The translations under genes were made by a program, and so were the position numbers. Below, piece by piece: positions 1 through 8,160 of a DNA stretch of 29,723 bases. Numbering within the stretch: the stretch's first letter is position 1; every line of letters starts with the position of its first letter. The notes below the pieces were generated by a model. It made no database searches. It saw only the letters and a program-made list of their open reading frames with translations, and was not told the DNA's origin. Source of the stretch: Bacteriovoracaceae bacterium UBA4097 (GTDB lineage: Bacteria > Bdellovibrionota > Bacteriovoracia > Bacteriovoracales > Bacteriovoracaceae); assembly GCA_002381765.1 (NCBI GenBank), contig DFXX01000049.1, forward strand, positions 7,400-37,122, read 5' to 3'.

Positions 1-1259
1 AATATCAGTTCAATTGCTTGCTGTTCAGTTAAGTTGGCCCCAGCAGGAATTATCCCCTTGGCAGTAGCCTTTTCGACTAATTTCTCACCGTTAATTCCTT
101 TACCATCATCGGTGATCTGAATGACCAGGAAGTTACCTTCATGAAAGGCCATAACTTCAACAATTCCTTCTTCTGGTTTACCAGCAGCTATTCTTTCTTC
201 CGGAGATTCCACCCCATGATCGATAGCATTTCTGATAATGTGAACAAGTGGATCACCTAAACTTTCCACGACCGTTTTATCAATTTCTGTATCTTCACCT
301 ATGATTTGTAGATCGATCTTCTTACCTAACAATTTCGAAGTATCTCTCACGACTCTTGAAAGCTTCTGGAAAGTTGGTCCAATCTGAACCATTCTGAGCG
401 ACATCGAGAGGTCTTGAATATCTTTACAGAGCTTACCAAGTGAACGAGCTGTTTTAACTTCTCCAGTAGTGCTAAGAAGACTTTCAACCACTGTTTGCAG
501 AATAACTAATTCTCCAACGAGATTATTTAATTTTTCAAGTCGTCCAACCGAAACCCGGAGTGTTTCATCTTCTTTGCGACTATCTTTTTTCACATCTTTA
601 TTAACCACCGGCTTAGGCGGGGCCTTCATGACTGGCAAAGGAGTAACTTCAGCCATTGGTTGGCCCCAGTTCTCATCACTCGCCGCTGGAGGAGTTTGAC
701 CTTCTTCAGCTGGCATATTGATACCCAATGCTTCCAGATCCTGCATCAAGCCTTCCATACGAATTCTTTCTGTATCTTCATCTGACATCGCTGATTCGCC
801 GGAATTTGATTCATTAGCTTCAGATGCAGCGACTGAACTTGTTGCTGGCTCACTGGATGTGACTCCAGCTGCATTCGGAACAGTAATTCTCTGAAGATCG
901 GCCATGAGGTCTTCGCAGTCAAACTGAGCATCGACATTCTCAGAAAGACCTTCAATCATTTCCCGAACTTTATCATTAAAGATAAGAAGGATTGATACAA
1001 CTTCATCAGTTGCCATTACATTCTGCTGCTTAATCTCAAGCATTAGGCTTTCAGCTTTATGAGTGAGTTCAGCAATCTGCTTAAATCCAACAGCACTGGA
1101 AGTACCTTTTAGATTATGAGCAAATCTGAAGATAGTATCAATAAGTGTGGTATTCGTAGGATCTTTTTCCAGGGTCAAAAATGACTGCTCGGTATTTTCC
1201 AAGAGCTCTCTTGCTTCCTGTAAAAAATCCATCTTAAGTTCTAATTCGAAATCGTCCAT
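1..1259 (-). CDS. cheA: Chemotaxis histidine kinase CheA (partial, C-terminus off left edge)
   Basis: CheA receives signal from chemoreceptors through CheW, autophosphorylates and passes phosphate to CheY and CheB. About 419 N-terminal codons are visible without a stop. An HPt domain (about residues 5-110) carries the phospho-acceptor His48 in FAHNLKG. An acidic, Ala/Ser-rich linker follows (about 130-230), then the dimerisation segment ending in MVQIGPTFQKLSRVVRD. The start of the HATPase domain has the N-box HIIRNAIDHGVE and the G1 box DDGKG. The distal ATP-lid and CheW-like domain lie outside the window. The ATG is preceded by AAAGGA about 9 bases upstream. It is the third gene of cheR-cheB-cheA, 60 bases after the cheB stop. 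The family assignment is secure; the C-terminal architecture cannot be seen. Confidence 0.95.
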   Translation of the reverse strand, partial: MDDFELELKMDFLQEARELLENTEQSFLTLEKDPTNTTLIDTIFRFAHNLKGTSSAVGFKQIAELTHKAESLMLEIKQQNVMATDEVVSILLIFNDKVREMIEGLSENVDAQFDCEDLMADLQRITVPNAAGVTSSEPATSSVAASEANESNSGESAMSDEDTERIRMEGLMQDLEALGINMPAEEGQTPPAASDENWGQPMAEVTPLPVMKAPPKPVVNKDVKKDSRKEDETLRVSVGRLEKLNNLVGELVILQTVVESLLSTTGEVKTARSLGKLCKDIQDLSMSLRMVQIGPTFQKLSRVVRDTSKLLGKKIDLQIIGEDTEIDKTVVESLGDPLVHIIRNAIDHGVESPEERIAAGKPEEGIVEVMAFHEGNFLVIQITDDGKGINGEKLVEKATAKGIIPAGANLTEQQAIELI

Positions 1260-1319
1260 GAGGTGTTTCCTTTGATCATCTGATCGGGAAAATGTTTTCT
1301 TTTCTTTAACCAATTGATT

Positions 1320-2672
1320 CTAAATTTTTCTCTTCAAAGACTTTCGATTTAGTTCAGTCATGAGTGTTTCCGCGATTTCCGGAAGTGGACTAATAATGTC
1401 AACAGCTCCCAGTCTAATCGCTTCTTTAGGCATTCCAAAAACCACACAACTTGCCTCATCTTGAGCGATGGTGAGAGCACCTTTTGAATGAAGTTCCAGC
1501 ATTCCTTTGGAACCATCCTTTCCCATTCCTGTCAGCATAACTGCAATGATTTGATTTTTTGCATTCTGAGCTATGGATTGAAACATAACTTCAACTGAAG
1601 GCCGGAAGCGATCAACCGGCTCACCCGCAAAGACTTCCACTTTTTTGCCCGACTTGGACAATCTCATGTGGTGGTCACCTGGTGCAATTAGTACTCTGTT
1701 GGGGATGAGATCATCTCCGTCCTCAGCTTCTTTCACTTCGAATGGACATAGCTTGTCCAGTCTTTCGGCCAAGGCTTTTGAAAAGCCGGCAGGTATGTGT
1801 TGGGTCACAAGGATCGGTGGAATGTTTGCGGGAAGATTAGTAAAGATATGTTGCAGGGCCTGAGTCCCTCCAGTTGAAGAGCCAATACCAATGATGAAGT
1901 CTTCTGGAATAAAATTGAACTCACCCTTATTCCAGGTCTTCTTCACTGCCTTCTCAGAAGTCTGCCACTTCGACTTCAGGGCCGATTCCATTTTGAACAG
2001 GAGCTCTTCACGCATGGTATCCCACTTGCCTGACTCTGGCTTTTGCAGATAATCCAGGGCCCCTGCTTCCAACGCCTCCATGACGAGACCACCATCTTTT
2101 CTAGGTTGAGAAGTTACAATAAGAGTCGGTACTTTTCTGGGCGCCAGAAATTTCTTCATCGCCTCAGCACCATTGACTTCACCTAAATGCAAATCAAGGG
2201 TTACGAGATCAGGGTGATGCGCTTTAATTGCTTCAGGAATTGCCTCTGCATTTTCAATCTCTGCCACTACTTCCCAGCCTTCAAAGGATTCAATGATATG
2301 CCGTAGAAGTTTTCTAATGGTAGAAGAATCATCTACTACGACGACTCTCTTTTTTCTCTTACCCATATAGCGGATAACACCCTTGGAGAGATTCATCTGG
2401 AGTGTTACGCCTTGAGCAACATCTACAATTTTTGTGCCTGCCGGAACATTGAATCCAGGAAGGATATTTTTTATGTTTTTGAACTCTCCAAAGATTTTCC
2501 AAGAGGTCTTTGAGTCATTCTTCCAGCTTGAGGGAATATCCTCAGCTTTTTCACAAATGACTGCTTCGGCCGGAAACTTATCTCTCCACACCAGAACGAG
2601 ATTTGTCGGAAGACTAAATTGAATCGCCCCTTGATCACCTGAAATGATTTCTCCAAGATGTAGCTGGCTCAT
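1320..2672 (-). CDS. cheB: Chemotaxis protein-glutamate methylesterase CheB with extra N-terminal domain
   Basis: CheB demethylates or deamidates chemoreceptor glutamates when its receiver domain is phosphorylated. The 450-residue product has a receiver domain at about 107-225 (VVVVDDSS, phospho-site D160 in VTLDLHL, KP at 211-212) and a methylesterase domain at about 258-445. The catalytic triad appears intact: S266 in SSTGG, H292 in TQHIPAGF and D386 in TGMGKDG. The ordinary CheB is about 350 residues. Here about 103 residues precede the receiver and match no family I can name. A Met at 103 could be an ordinary CheB start, but the longer start is favoured because its ATG overlaps the cheR stop as TAATG, behind a G-rich ribosome-binding stretch, which implies translational coupling. 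The extension has a faint resemblance to a CheD C-terminus but lacks the CheD active-site signature, so it is left unnamed. Confidence 0.95.
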   Translation of the reverse strand: MSQLHLGEIISGDQGAIQFSLPTNLVLVWRDKFPAEAVICEKAEDIPSSWKNDSKTSWKIFGEFKNIKNILPGFNVPAGTKIVDVAQGVTLQMNLSKGVIRYMGKRKKRVVVVDDSSTIRKLLRHIIESFEGWEVVAEIENAEAIPEAIKAHHPDLVTLDLHLGEVNGAEAMKKFLAPRKVPTLIVTSQPRKDGGLVMEALEAGALDYLQKPESGKWDTMREELLFKMESALKSKWQTSEKAVKKTWNKGEFNFIPEDFIIGIGSSTGGTQALQHIFTNLPANIPPILVTQHIPAGFSKALAERLDKLCPFEVKEAEDGDDLIPNRVLIAPGDHHMRLSKSGKKVEVFAGEPVDRFRPSVEVMFQSIAQNAKNQIIAVMLTGMGKDGSKGMLELHSKGALTIAQDEASCVVFGMPKEAIRLGAVDIISPLPEIAETLMTELNRKSLKRKI

Positions 2673-4426
2673 TATCCCCCCAAAGACTTATCAATGAGAT
2701 ATGCAAAGGATGTACTTGGAGTTATATCATTGGCCCTCTCGCGTAAGAAGGATTCTGTATACTGAGAATCTTCTAGATAAAGGAAGTCCTCAGTTCTGAG
2801 ATATCGTCTTGTAAATGAAGTATCTCCCCCTTTAAAGTGCAAGAACAGAGCAGTTCCAGAGGAAGATGAGTAGTACTCATTTGAACAGATAAACGAAACT
2901 GATTTCGCTAGCTGAAGACTACTATTAAAGAGAGGTCTGATCCTCTCTAGTTCTGAACTAGATCCATTAAAGATAAATCTGAGTTCATCCTTATTCCACT
3001 TTTGCTGAGAGATAACTTGTTTTACATGATCAACATCACCCGCACCAAAGTTGAGGGCCACAAAGCCAGGGGCTCTCTGGCGTACAGGCTCGGAAGTCAT
3101 CTGAATACGAGAAGGGCCTGAAGATTTATTTTTTGCAAACCAGCTCATCTTCAACTTCTGCTTCAATTCTTCTGAAATCTGATTGATATTTTCTAAAGAT
3201 GGTTTTTCTACAAAATCGGTTACTCCCATACCCATGAGTGGTGATATTAATGAGGAGTGCTCTCGGCCGACAGAACTCACGATAACCACAGGTAATCTGC
3301 TGGCAACCCCACTCTCTTTAAGAAAAGTAGGACCATCCATATTTGGCATATGGATATCCAAGGTAATGGCATCAGGCTTAAGAGTTTTAAGCTTCTCTAT
3401 AGCTTCTAAACCATCTTTGGCGGTACCAATGATTTCATATTCAGGGGCCTTAAGGATTTTCTTCAAGATCGCAATGATCGTTGGTGAATCGTCGACACAC
3501 AATACCTTAAGAGGAGCTGGAAAAGAAAGATTGAACTCAGAAGGTTTACTCTGAGTAGGAAGAGGCATGACCTTGGCTTCTTGAAGTTTATAGATGGATG
3601 GCGCAACTCCTCTTACTCCAAGACCTAATCCATTAAGAGACTCACTCATCCCAGTGATGAGGGCACCTTCAGCAGTTAAATGCTTAAGTAGAGACTTTAC
3701 AATCTTTTCTTGATTCTCTTTATCAAAATAAATGAGTACATTCCTGCAAAGGATTACATCAAATTTTTCTTCCTTAGGCATAGTTAACGAGAGCAAATTC
3801 ATTGTCTGAAATTTGGCTTTCTTTCTAAGCTCGGTCTTAACCTTATACCAGTCTGATATCTCGCCTTTTCCGCGTACCCAATGCCCTTGCCAAAGATGAA
3901 GGGGGGCCGTTTCAAGCTCTCTACGATGGTAGACTCCGTTCTCGCCTTCTTTTACACTCACCGAGTCGATATCGCTTCCGATAACCATAAAATCCATCGT
4001 GGGATCGATCTTGGGCACATGTTGCGCTAGCCACATGCAGAGTGACCAAACTTCCTGCCCCTTAGAAGAAGCCGAAGACCAGATTTTTAAGACTTTCCGA
4101 CCTTCACTTTTTGCATTTGCAATGATGGAAGGTAGCTGCTGTCCAATCCATTCAAAGTGGGAAAACTCTCTAAAGAAGGAGGTGAAGTGAGTTGTGAGAA
4201 GTCCGGTGAGATGCTTGTTCTCTTCTTCAGCATTTTTTGTCCAATAGCTTTTATAAGCAGCTGCACTATCCAGGCGAAGATCCAGACATCTTTTCTTCAT
4301 GCGAGATTCAATCATTGGATACTGTTTTTCGGTCATCACATTTCCCGTAATCTTACTGATCACATCACTGACATCTTTAACCAGATGGCTCCATTCATAT
4401 GAAGACTGCTTGTGGGCTAAACTCAT
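2672..4426 (-). CDS. cheR: Chemoreceptor methyltransferase CheR fused to a receiver domain and an unknown C-terminal domain
   Basis: CheR methylates chemoreceptor glutamates using S-adenosylmethionine. In this 584-residue protein the CheR domain spans about 10-285, with the T-x2-FFRE motif at about 82-87, a SAM-binding region around WSSASSKGQEVWSLCMWL (116-133) and CRNVLIYFD at 227-235. A receiver domain follows at about 306-425 (CVDDS, phospho-site D357 in ITLDIHMPNMDG, EKP at 407-409). Its style (SSVGREHS, GVTDFVEKP) is that of CheB receivers rather than CheY. Residues about 440-584 form a further domain of unknown family. Ordinary CheR is 270-290 residues and lacks a receiver. It is the first gene of the cheR-cheB-cheA operon. 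The fusion suggests that methylation is phosphorylation-controlled as well as demethylation; that is inference. Confidence 0.93.
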   Translation of the reverse strand: MSLAHKQSSYEWSHLVKDVSDVISKITGNVMTEKQYPMIESRMKKRCLDLRLDSAAAYKSYWTKNAEEENKHLTGLLTTHFTSFFREFSHFEWIGQQLPSIIANAKSEGRKVLKIWSSASSKGQEVWSLCMWLAQHVPKIDPTMDFMVIGSDIDSVSVKEGENGVYHRRELETAPLHLWQGHWVRGKGEISDWYKVKTELRKKAKFQTMNLLSLTMPKEEKFDVILCRNVLIYFDKENQEKIVKSLLKHLTAEGALITGMSESLNGLGLGVRGVAPSIYKLQEAKVMPLPTQSKPSEFNLSFPAPLKVLCVDDSPTIIAILKKILKAPEYEIIGTAKDGLEAIEKLKTLKPDAITLDIHMPNMDGPTFLKESGVASRLPVVIVSSVGREHSSLISPLMGMGVTDFVEKPSLENINQISEELKQKLKMSWFAKNKSSGPSRIQMTSEPVRQRAPGFVALNFGAGDVDHVKQVISQQKWNKDELRFIFNGSSSELERIRPLFNSSLQLAKSVSFICSNEYYSSSSGTALFLHFKGGDTSFTRRYLRTEDFLYLEDSQYTESFLRERANDITPSTSFAYLIDKSLGG

Positions 4427-4466
4427 TTTTGATCCTCAACTGATAAATCTTAAAAGAACCTTGAGC

Positions 4467-4494
4467 TTATCGACACATCCGGATGATTTATTGA
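4467..4494 (-). promoter_or_regulatory. Possible sigma-28 (FliA) promoter of the che operon
   Basis: On the minus strand, GTCGATAA (4474-4467) matches the FliA -10 consensus GCCGATAA at 7 of 8 positions. TCAATAAA (4494-4487) lies 12 bases upstream, where the usual spacer is 11, and it only weakly resembles TAAAGTTT. The spacer contains the perfect 10-base palindrome CATCCGGATG (4476-4485). The site is about 40 bases upstream of the cheR ATG. Chemotaxis operons are commonly FliA-controlled, which supports the reading, but the -35 half is poor. Confidence 0.4.
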
Positions 4495-4631
4495 GGTCTT
4501 AAGCAGGTTTTTAAGTAAAACTTAACAAACTACTCAAGTAAGTCTTGGAAAAGATTGGCCGGTTTCTTGCTCATTCATACCGTATTAAAGGGCTTCTGAA
4601 TTTCTCATGACCCTTAAAATGGAGGAAATGT

Positions 4632-5351
4632 ATGAAAATATTAATGGCCTTAATGATGATGGGAACTCTTGCCAGTTGTTCAGTATTCCAGAAGAAACCA
4701 CAGCAAAATACTCAAGGTGGCACATCCAGTGCAAGTACTCAGCAGATGCAGACCGAAAACAAGAATCAGAAAGCTTTTGAGCAAGCATCTAAACTTGCTT
4801 CTGGTTGGCCTGAAACTTCGGTTATTGCGGCCAAAGAAATCATCTCAAAATATGGTGAGCCATCTGAGACAACTTCCAATATGTTGATCTGGAGAAATGT
4901 TGCCCCATTTAGAGAAATTATTGTTCACAGAAACGTCTACTCTCATCAGTTCCCGCTACTGCATAAAAACGCAGTCGAACATAAAGTGGACTATAAAGCT
5001 CCATCCGCTAATAAAGTGGGAGAAATATGGGAGTATAATGGTGCCGTATCACTTGATCGCAATCGTGGACTCATGTCAGTGGTCGGGGAAAATGAAGCCA
5101 TGAATATTCTCTCTCTTAATCTTGCCCATGAAATTCTTTCTGGGGAGAGATCCTATGAATCGGCCCGTATTAAGTATGGTCAAGAAACTCTCGATTTCCT
5201 GAATGGCCAAAAGACCAATTATACCCAGTCACTTAAGTTTGGTAATCAAAGAAATACTGCCGATAAAGGTAAGAGTATTACAGATAAGATTCAATGGGTA
5301 TCTCCGGACGGTACCACTAAAACTCATCGTCAAGCTCAAGAAGAACAGTAA
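4632..5351 (+). CDS. Predicted lipoprotein of unknown family (GWP-containing)
   Basis: A 239-residue protein with a lipoprotein signal: charged start, hydrophobic run, and lipobox LASC with the modified Cys at position 16. A Gln/Ser-rich linker follows, then a conserved-looking core from about residue 58 (SGWPETSVIAAKEIISKYG), where Trp/Pro, LIWRN and a later AMNILSLNLAHEI segment stand out. I recognise the pattern as that of a conserved hypothetical family, without known function. The start is supported by GGAGG seven bases before the ATG. It is transcribed divergently from the che operon and convergently with the next gene, with a bidirectional hairpin between. Ser after the lipobox Cys suggests outer-membrane sorting if the usual rule applies; that is inference. 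Confidence 0.75.
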   Translation: MKILMALMMMGTLASCSVFQKKPQQNTQGGTSSASTQQMQTENKNQKAFEQASKLASGWPETSVIAAKEIISKYGEPSETTSNMLIWRNVAPFREIIVHRNVYSHQFPLLHKNAVEHKVDYKAPSANKVGEIWEYNGAVSLDRNRGLMSVVGENEAMNILSLNLAHEILSGERSYESARIKYGQETLDFLNGQKTNYTQSLKFGNQRNTADKGKSITDKIQWVSPDGTTKTHRQAQEEQ

Positions 5352-5354
5352 TCA

Positions 5355-5391
5355 TTAAACAGGAGCGGCCTTAAAGCCGCTTCCTGTTTAA
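5355..5391. terminator. Bidirectional hairpin terminator between convergent genes
   Basis: A long near-perfect inverted repeat: left arm 5355-5369, loop CTTAAA 5370-5375, right arm 5376-5391, about 15 base pairs with one bulged base. It lies four bases after the stop of the plus-strand lipoprotein gene, and the right arm contains the stop codon of the minus-strand gene. A T-rich stretch follows on the plus strand (5392-5412) and an A/T-rich one on the minus strand. Confidence 0.8.
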
Positions 5392-5957
5392 TCTTTGAAT
5401 TCGATTTTTTTAAAAGTCCCATCCCAGCTAAAGAAACTAATTCCTGGTGAAAGAACGATAGTCTTAAACGGCTTATTATTGTTCATAATGGTATGAGAGT
5501 CGGCCTGGAACTTCACTACATTAGATAAAAATTTCTCAGGATTAAGGCTGGATCTAACCTTAACTTTAAACTGGAAGGTTTTATTACTTGAAAATGGCTC
5601 GGCCTTTTCAACAACTATCGCCTTTCCTTTGATATCATCGCTTTCATACCAAAGAGATTTTCCATCGGCCAATTCCTTAAAAGTCAGAACTTTGTTCATG
5701 ACAGTCCCGCCTTTTGACTTATAGGTAAGTTTCAAGAGTTGAGGATTACCTTGACCATCATTGAAGACAGAAAGATGACCTTCTCCATCATGGTTTACCT
5801 TTAAATCAAGTACCTTCTTATACATACTGTCATTGATTTTAGAGAGATCACCAATGAAGTTAGTAAGAGTGTCTTCCGGCCCCTGCACGCAATCTTCATC
5901 AACTGCATGTGCAGAAAAGACCAGGCAAAGCATTAAATAGAGGAATAATGGCTTCAT
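5388..5957 (-). CDS. Exported protein of unknown function under a FliA-type promoter
   Basis: About 189 residues. The chosen ATG gives a clear signal peptide (MKPLFLYLMLCLVFSAHA, then cleavage before VDED). The in-frame extension from a TTG at 5984 would put nine polar residues before the signal peptide and would overlap promoter elements, so it was rejected. The mature part is rich in beta-type alternation and Lys/Asp, with GGTVMNKVLTFKEL and repeated VKF/VKV strands. It resembles a small periplasmic beta-sandwich or lipocalin-like protein, but I do not recognise the family. There is no ribosome-binding site, because GCCGATAA lies only seven bases before the ATG. The sigma-28 context suggests a motility or cell-surface role; that is inference. 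Confidence 0.7.
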   Translation of the reverse strand: MKPLFLYLMLCLVFSAHAVDEDCVQGPEDTLTNFIGDLSKINDSMYKKVLDLKVNHDGEGHLSVFNDGQGNPQLLKLTYKSKGGTVMNKVLTFKELADGKSLWYESDDIKGKAIVVEKAEPFSSNKTFQFKVKVRSSLNPEKFLSNVVKFQADSHTIMNNNKPFKTIVLSPGISFFSWDGTFKKIEFKD

Positions 5958-5964
5958 GGGGGGC

Positions 5965-5991
5965 TTATCGGCAGAGAAGCTCAAAACTTAA
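5965..5991 (-). promoter_or_regulatory. Near-consensus sigma-28 (FliA) promoter
   Basis: On the minus strand, TTAAGTTT (5991-5984), an exact 11-base spacer (5983-5973) and GCCGATAA (5972-5965) match the FliA consensus TAAAGTTT-N11-GCCGATAA at 15 of 16 positions. Only seven bases (GCCCCCC) separate the -10 from the ATG at 5957, so initiation should fall at or next to the A of the ATG, predicting a leaderless transcript. Confidence 0.8.
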
Positions 5992-6090
5992 ATAGAATAT
6001 GCTCTTACTCCCCTAACGCAATAAAACTTTAGTTGCGCGTTCAATGTTGTGCATCTGTATCCTTTAGCGAAGCTCTCATATGATGTCTCC

Positions 6091-6750
6091 ATGAAGTTGC
6101 CCCTCCTCATTCTATTCCTCCTCGTATCTTCGGAATCCTGGGGAAAGATTTACTTATCCCCCGGCGTTAGTGCGACTCTTCCTCATAAAACTGATGAACT
6201 GAATAGTGAAGGAAAAGAGTTTGTTGATTTCAAAGTGGGACTTGGATTGAATCTTGATTTTGAAATTGTTCTCTGGGGTCCAATCTCATTAAACCTAACT
6301 GGTATATGGCGTGGAGGAGAGGCCACCTCTCAATATGATTACACCAATAAGAACAACCCTCTGGATACGGCCAAGGTCGGTGGAATTAAGACTAACTACA
6401 GCTCCATCTTAGGTAATTTGGGTGCGAGGTTTCGCTTCATCGATTTCGAAAAAATAAAGTCCTATGTGGGTGGCGGACTTATAAGGGGAAATCAGTATCT
6501 CACCTATGATGAGAACAGATTTATTCTTACCAATGGAGATAAAATCGGTTACCAGGAAAAAGAAGAAAGATCGTTTCAAGGTCATTACATGGAAGCAGGC
6601 CTCGAGTTACTTGCGGGTAAAGGTGGATCTCTCAGAGTATCTGGCAAAAAGTCAAAAATAAGAACAGATAAATTTGAAACGTTGGGGAACCGGGAGCTTA
6701 CCATACATCCCATTCAGCTTACCATCCAGTATGTTCATCCTATTAAATAA
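6091..6750 (+). CDS. Predicted outer-membrane beta-barrel protein
   Basis: About 219 residues with signal peptide MKLPLLILFLLVSSESWG, then many alternating hydrophobic/polar strands ending in LTIQYVHPIK. Short amphipathic strands such as VGLGLNLDFEIVLWGPISL, LGARFRF and YMEAGLELLAG are typical of small OmpW/OmpA-like barrels, though the terminal residue is Lys rather than Phe. No specific family is recognised. The ATG at 6091 is preferred to an upstream in-frame GTG at 6049 because the signal peptide begins there. No Shine-Dalgarno is visible; a TATGAT -10-like element ends seven bases upstream, so a leaderless start is possible but unproven. The BON-MscS gene follows after nine bases and is probably co-transcribed. 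Confidence 0.65.
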   Translation: MKLPLLILFLLVSSESWGKIYLSPGVSATLPHKTDELNSEGKEFVDFKVGLGLNLDFEIVLWGPISLNLTGIWRGGEATSQYDYTNKNNPLDTAKVGGIKTNYSSILGNLGARFRFIDFEKIKSYVGGGLIRGNQYLTYDENRFILTNGDKIGYQEKEERSFQGHYMEAGLELLAGKGGSLRVSGKKSKIRTDKFETLGNRELTIHPIQLTIQYVHPIK

Positions 6751-6759
6751 CGGAAGACC

Positions 6760-8118
6760 ATGAAATCTACCAAAAACCTTTGCTATCTACTTATGAGCCT
6801 TCTTCTCTCTATCGAGGTCTATGCTCAAACGAGATTAAGGCCTATCATTCAAGAAGAGCCTTCACCGATTAATAAACTATCAGAAATTCCGACTCCAGAA
6901 TCAGATAAAAAAATCAAAGATAGCCTGGAAGATCTTATTCAAAAAGCCGGTTGGTTTACTGAAATTAGAGTTACTGTGACAAATGGAGTCGTACTACTAA
7001 ATGGTAAAGCTCAAGATGCCGATCAATTAAGATGGCTTGCCAGTGCAGCTGATCGGCTTCCTTCAGTGATTGCAGTCATAAATAAAGCAGAAGTCGCGAC
7101 ACCTTCCTTTACTGATTTCTCTCCCATCACCGATGAATTGTATCGATTGATCAAAATCAGCAAGAAGGCCTTGCCCAGTATTCTTATCGCCATTAGTTTA
7201 GTTGCCCTATTTATTCTCATTGGCAGGTATTTACAGAAAGGCCTGAGACTCCTGTGGCATCATGCTATTTCTAACCCCTTCTTACTGGCCACTGTAACAA
7301 GAATAACCATGATTCCCATTTGGGTTATATTTTTCTATTTAATACTTATCACTATCGGACTGCCTCGCCTTGCGACAAGCATCCTGGGAGGTACCGGTAT
7401 TCTAGGAATCGTATTTGGGTTTGCTTTTAAGGGAATAGCCGAGAACTATCTCTCTGGCATTCTTCTGGCCGCTAGAAGTCCCTTTACGAAGGGGGATCTT
7501 ATACAGATTGAAGAGTATCTGGGTTTTGTTCAAAGCCTGAACATGAGGGGAACTACGATTGTTGATTATGATGGAAATCAAATCCTCATACCAAATACCA
7601 AGGTGATTCAATCCGTAGTTAAGAACTACTCGGCCAATCCCATAACACGCACCTTCTTTATAGTAGGGATTGGTTATAATGAGTCTATCAGCCAAACTCA
7701 GGAAATAATTATTTCAACGCTGAAAGAAGTCAAAGGAATCGCATCAGGGCCTGCCCCTAAAATCTTAGTGGATTCCCTGGGTGCAGCAACGGTAAATCTC
7801 AAGGTCTTCTTCTGGTTTGATGTGAAGCAGATGGCCGAATTAGTGGCCAAGTCTCGTGCCATCGTTCGGGTGAAAGAAGCCCTATTACTCCATGGGATTA
7901 CCCTTCCGGATGAAGCACGAGAGATAGTATTTGCTGATCCTTTAAGTGTCAAAATCATGGACCATAAGCATGAGACAAGTGTAAAAGCACCAGCTCAGAA
8001 GAAGGTCGACTCTTGTATCAGCATGAATGATGAAGAAGAGGATACAGCAGGTCAATTAATGGGTCTTGCCGAAAAGAATTCACTTCCCACAAACTCCAAA
8101 GAGGATAATTTATTATAA
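6760..8118 (+). CDS. Mechanosensitive channel of the MscS family with N-terminal periplasmic BON domain
   Basis: MscS channels open under membrane tension and release solutes during osmotic downshock. The 452-residue product has a signal peptide (1-22), a periplasmic BON domain (about 50-112, with VTVTNGVVLLNGKA) and transmembrane segments at about 138-156 and 183-200. The pore helix and beta domain follow at about 205-300 (LGGTGILGIVFGFAFKGIAE, DGNQILIPN, VKNYS), then an acidic C-terminal tail with no domain I recognise. The architecture resembles some bacterial BON-MscS proteins; E. coli MscS (286 residues) lacks BON. The start is supported by GGAAGA shortly before the ATG. It follows the barrel gene by nine bases. 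BON domains bind phospholipid surfaces in other proteins, so envelope-stress sensing is a reasonable inference. Confidence 0.9.
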   Translation: MKSTKNLCYLLMSLLLSIEVYAQTRLRPIIQEEPSPINKLSEIPTPESDKKIKDSLEDLIQKAGWFTEIRVTVTNGVVLLNGKAQDADQLRWLASAADRLPSVIAVINKAEVATPSFTDFSPITDELYRLIKISKKALPSILIAISLVALFILIGRYLQKGLRLLWHHAISNPFLLATVTRITMIPIWVIFFYLILITIGLPRLATSILGGTGILGIVFGFAFKGIAENYLSGILLAARSPFTKGDLIQIEEYLGFVQSLNMRGTTIVDYDGNQILIPNTKVIQSVVKNYSANPITRTFFIVGIGYNESISQTQEIIISTLKEVKGIASGPAPKILVDSLGAATVNLKVFFWFDVKQMAELVAKSRAIVRVKEALLLHGITLPDEAREIVFADPLSVKIMDHKHETSVKAPAQKKVDSCISMNDEEEDTAGQLMGLAEKNSLPTNSKEDNLL

Positions 8119-8160
8119 CTAGGTCTGGAAAATATTTGAGATGCGAGATATCATGAAACA

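Noticed and set aside
1645..1863. Plus-strand reading frames within cheB, cheR and other minus-strand genes
   Set aside because: They are antisense shadows of genes with intact catalytic motifs, and lack ribosome-binding sites or recognisable domains.
5254..5262. GCCGATAA inside the lipoprotein gene as a further FliA promoter
   Set aside because: The nearest TTAAGTTT-like element is about 18 bases upstream instead of 11, and no gene starts downstream on that strand.
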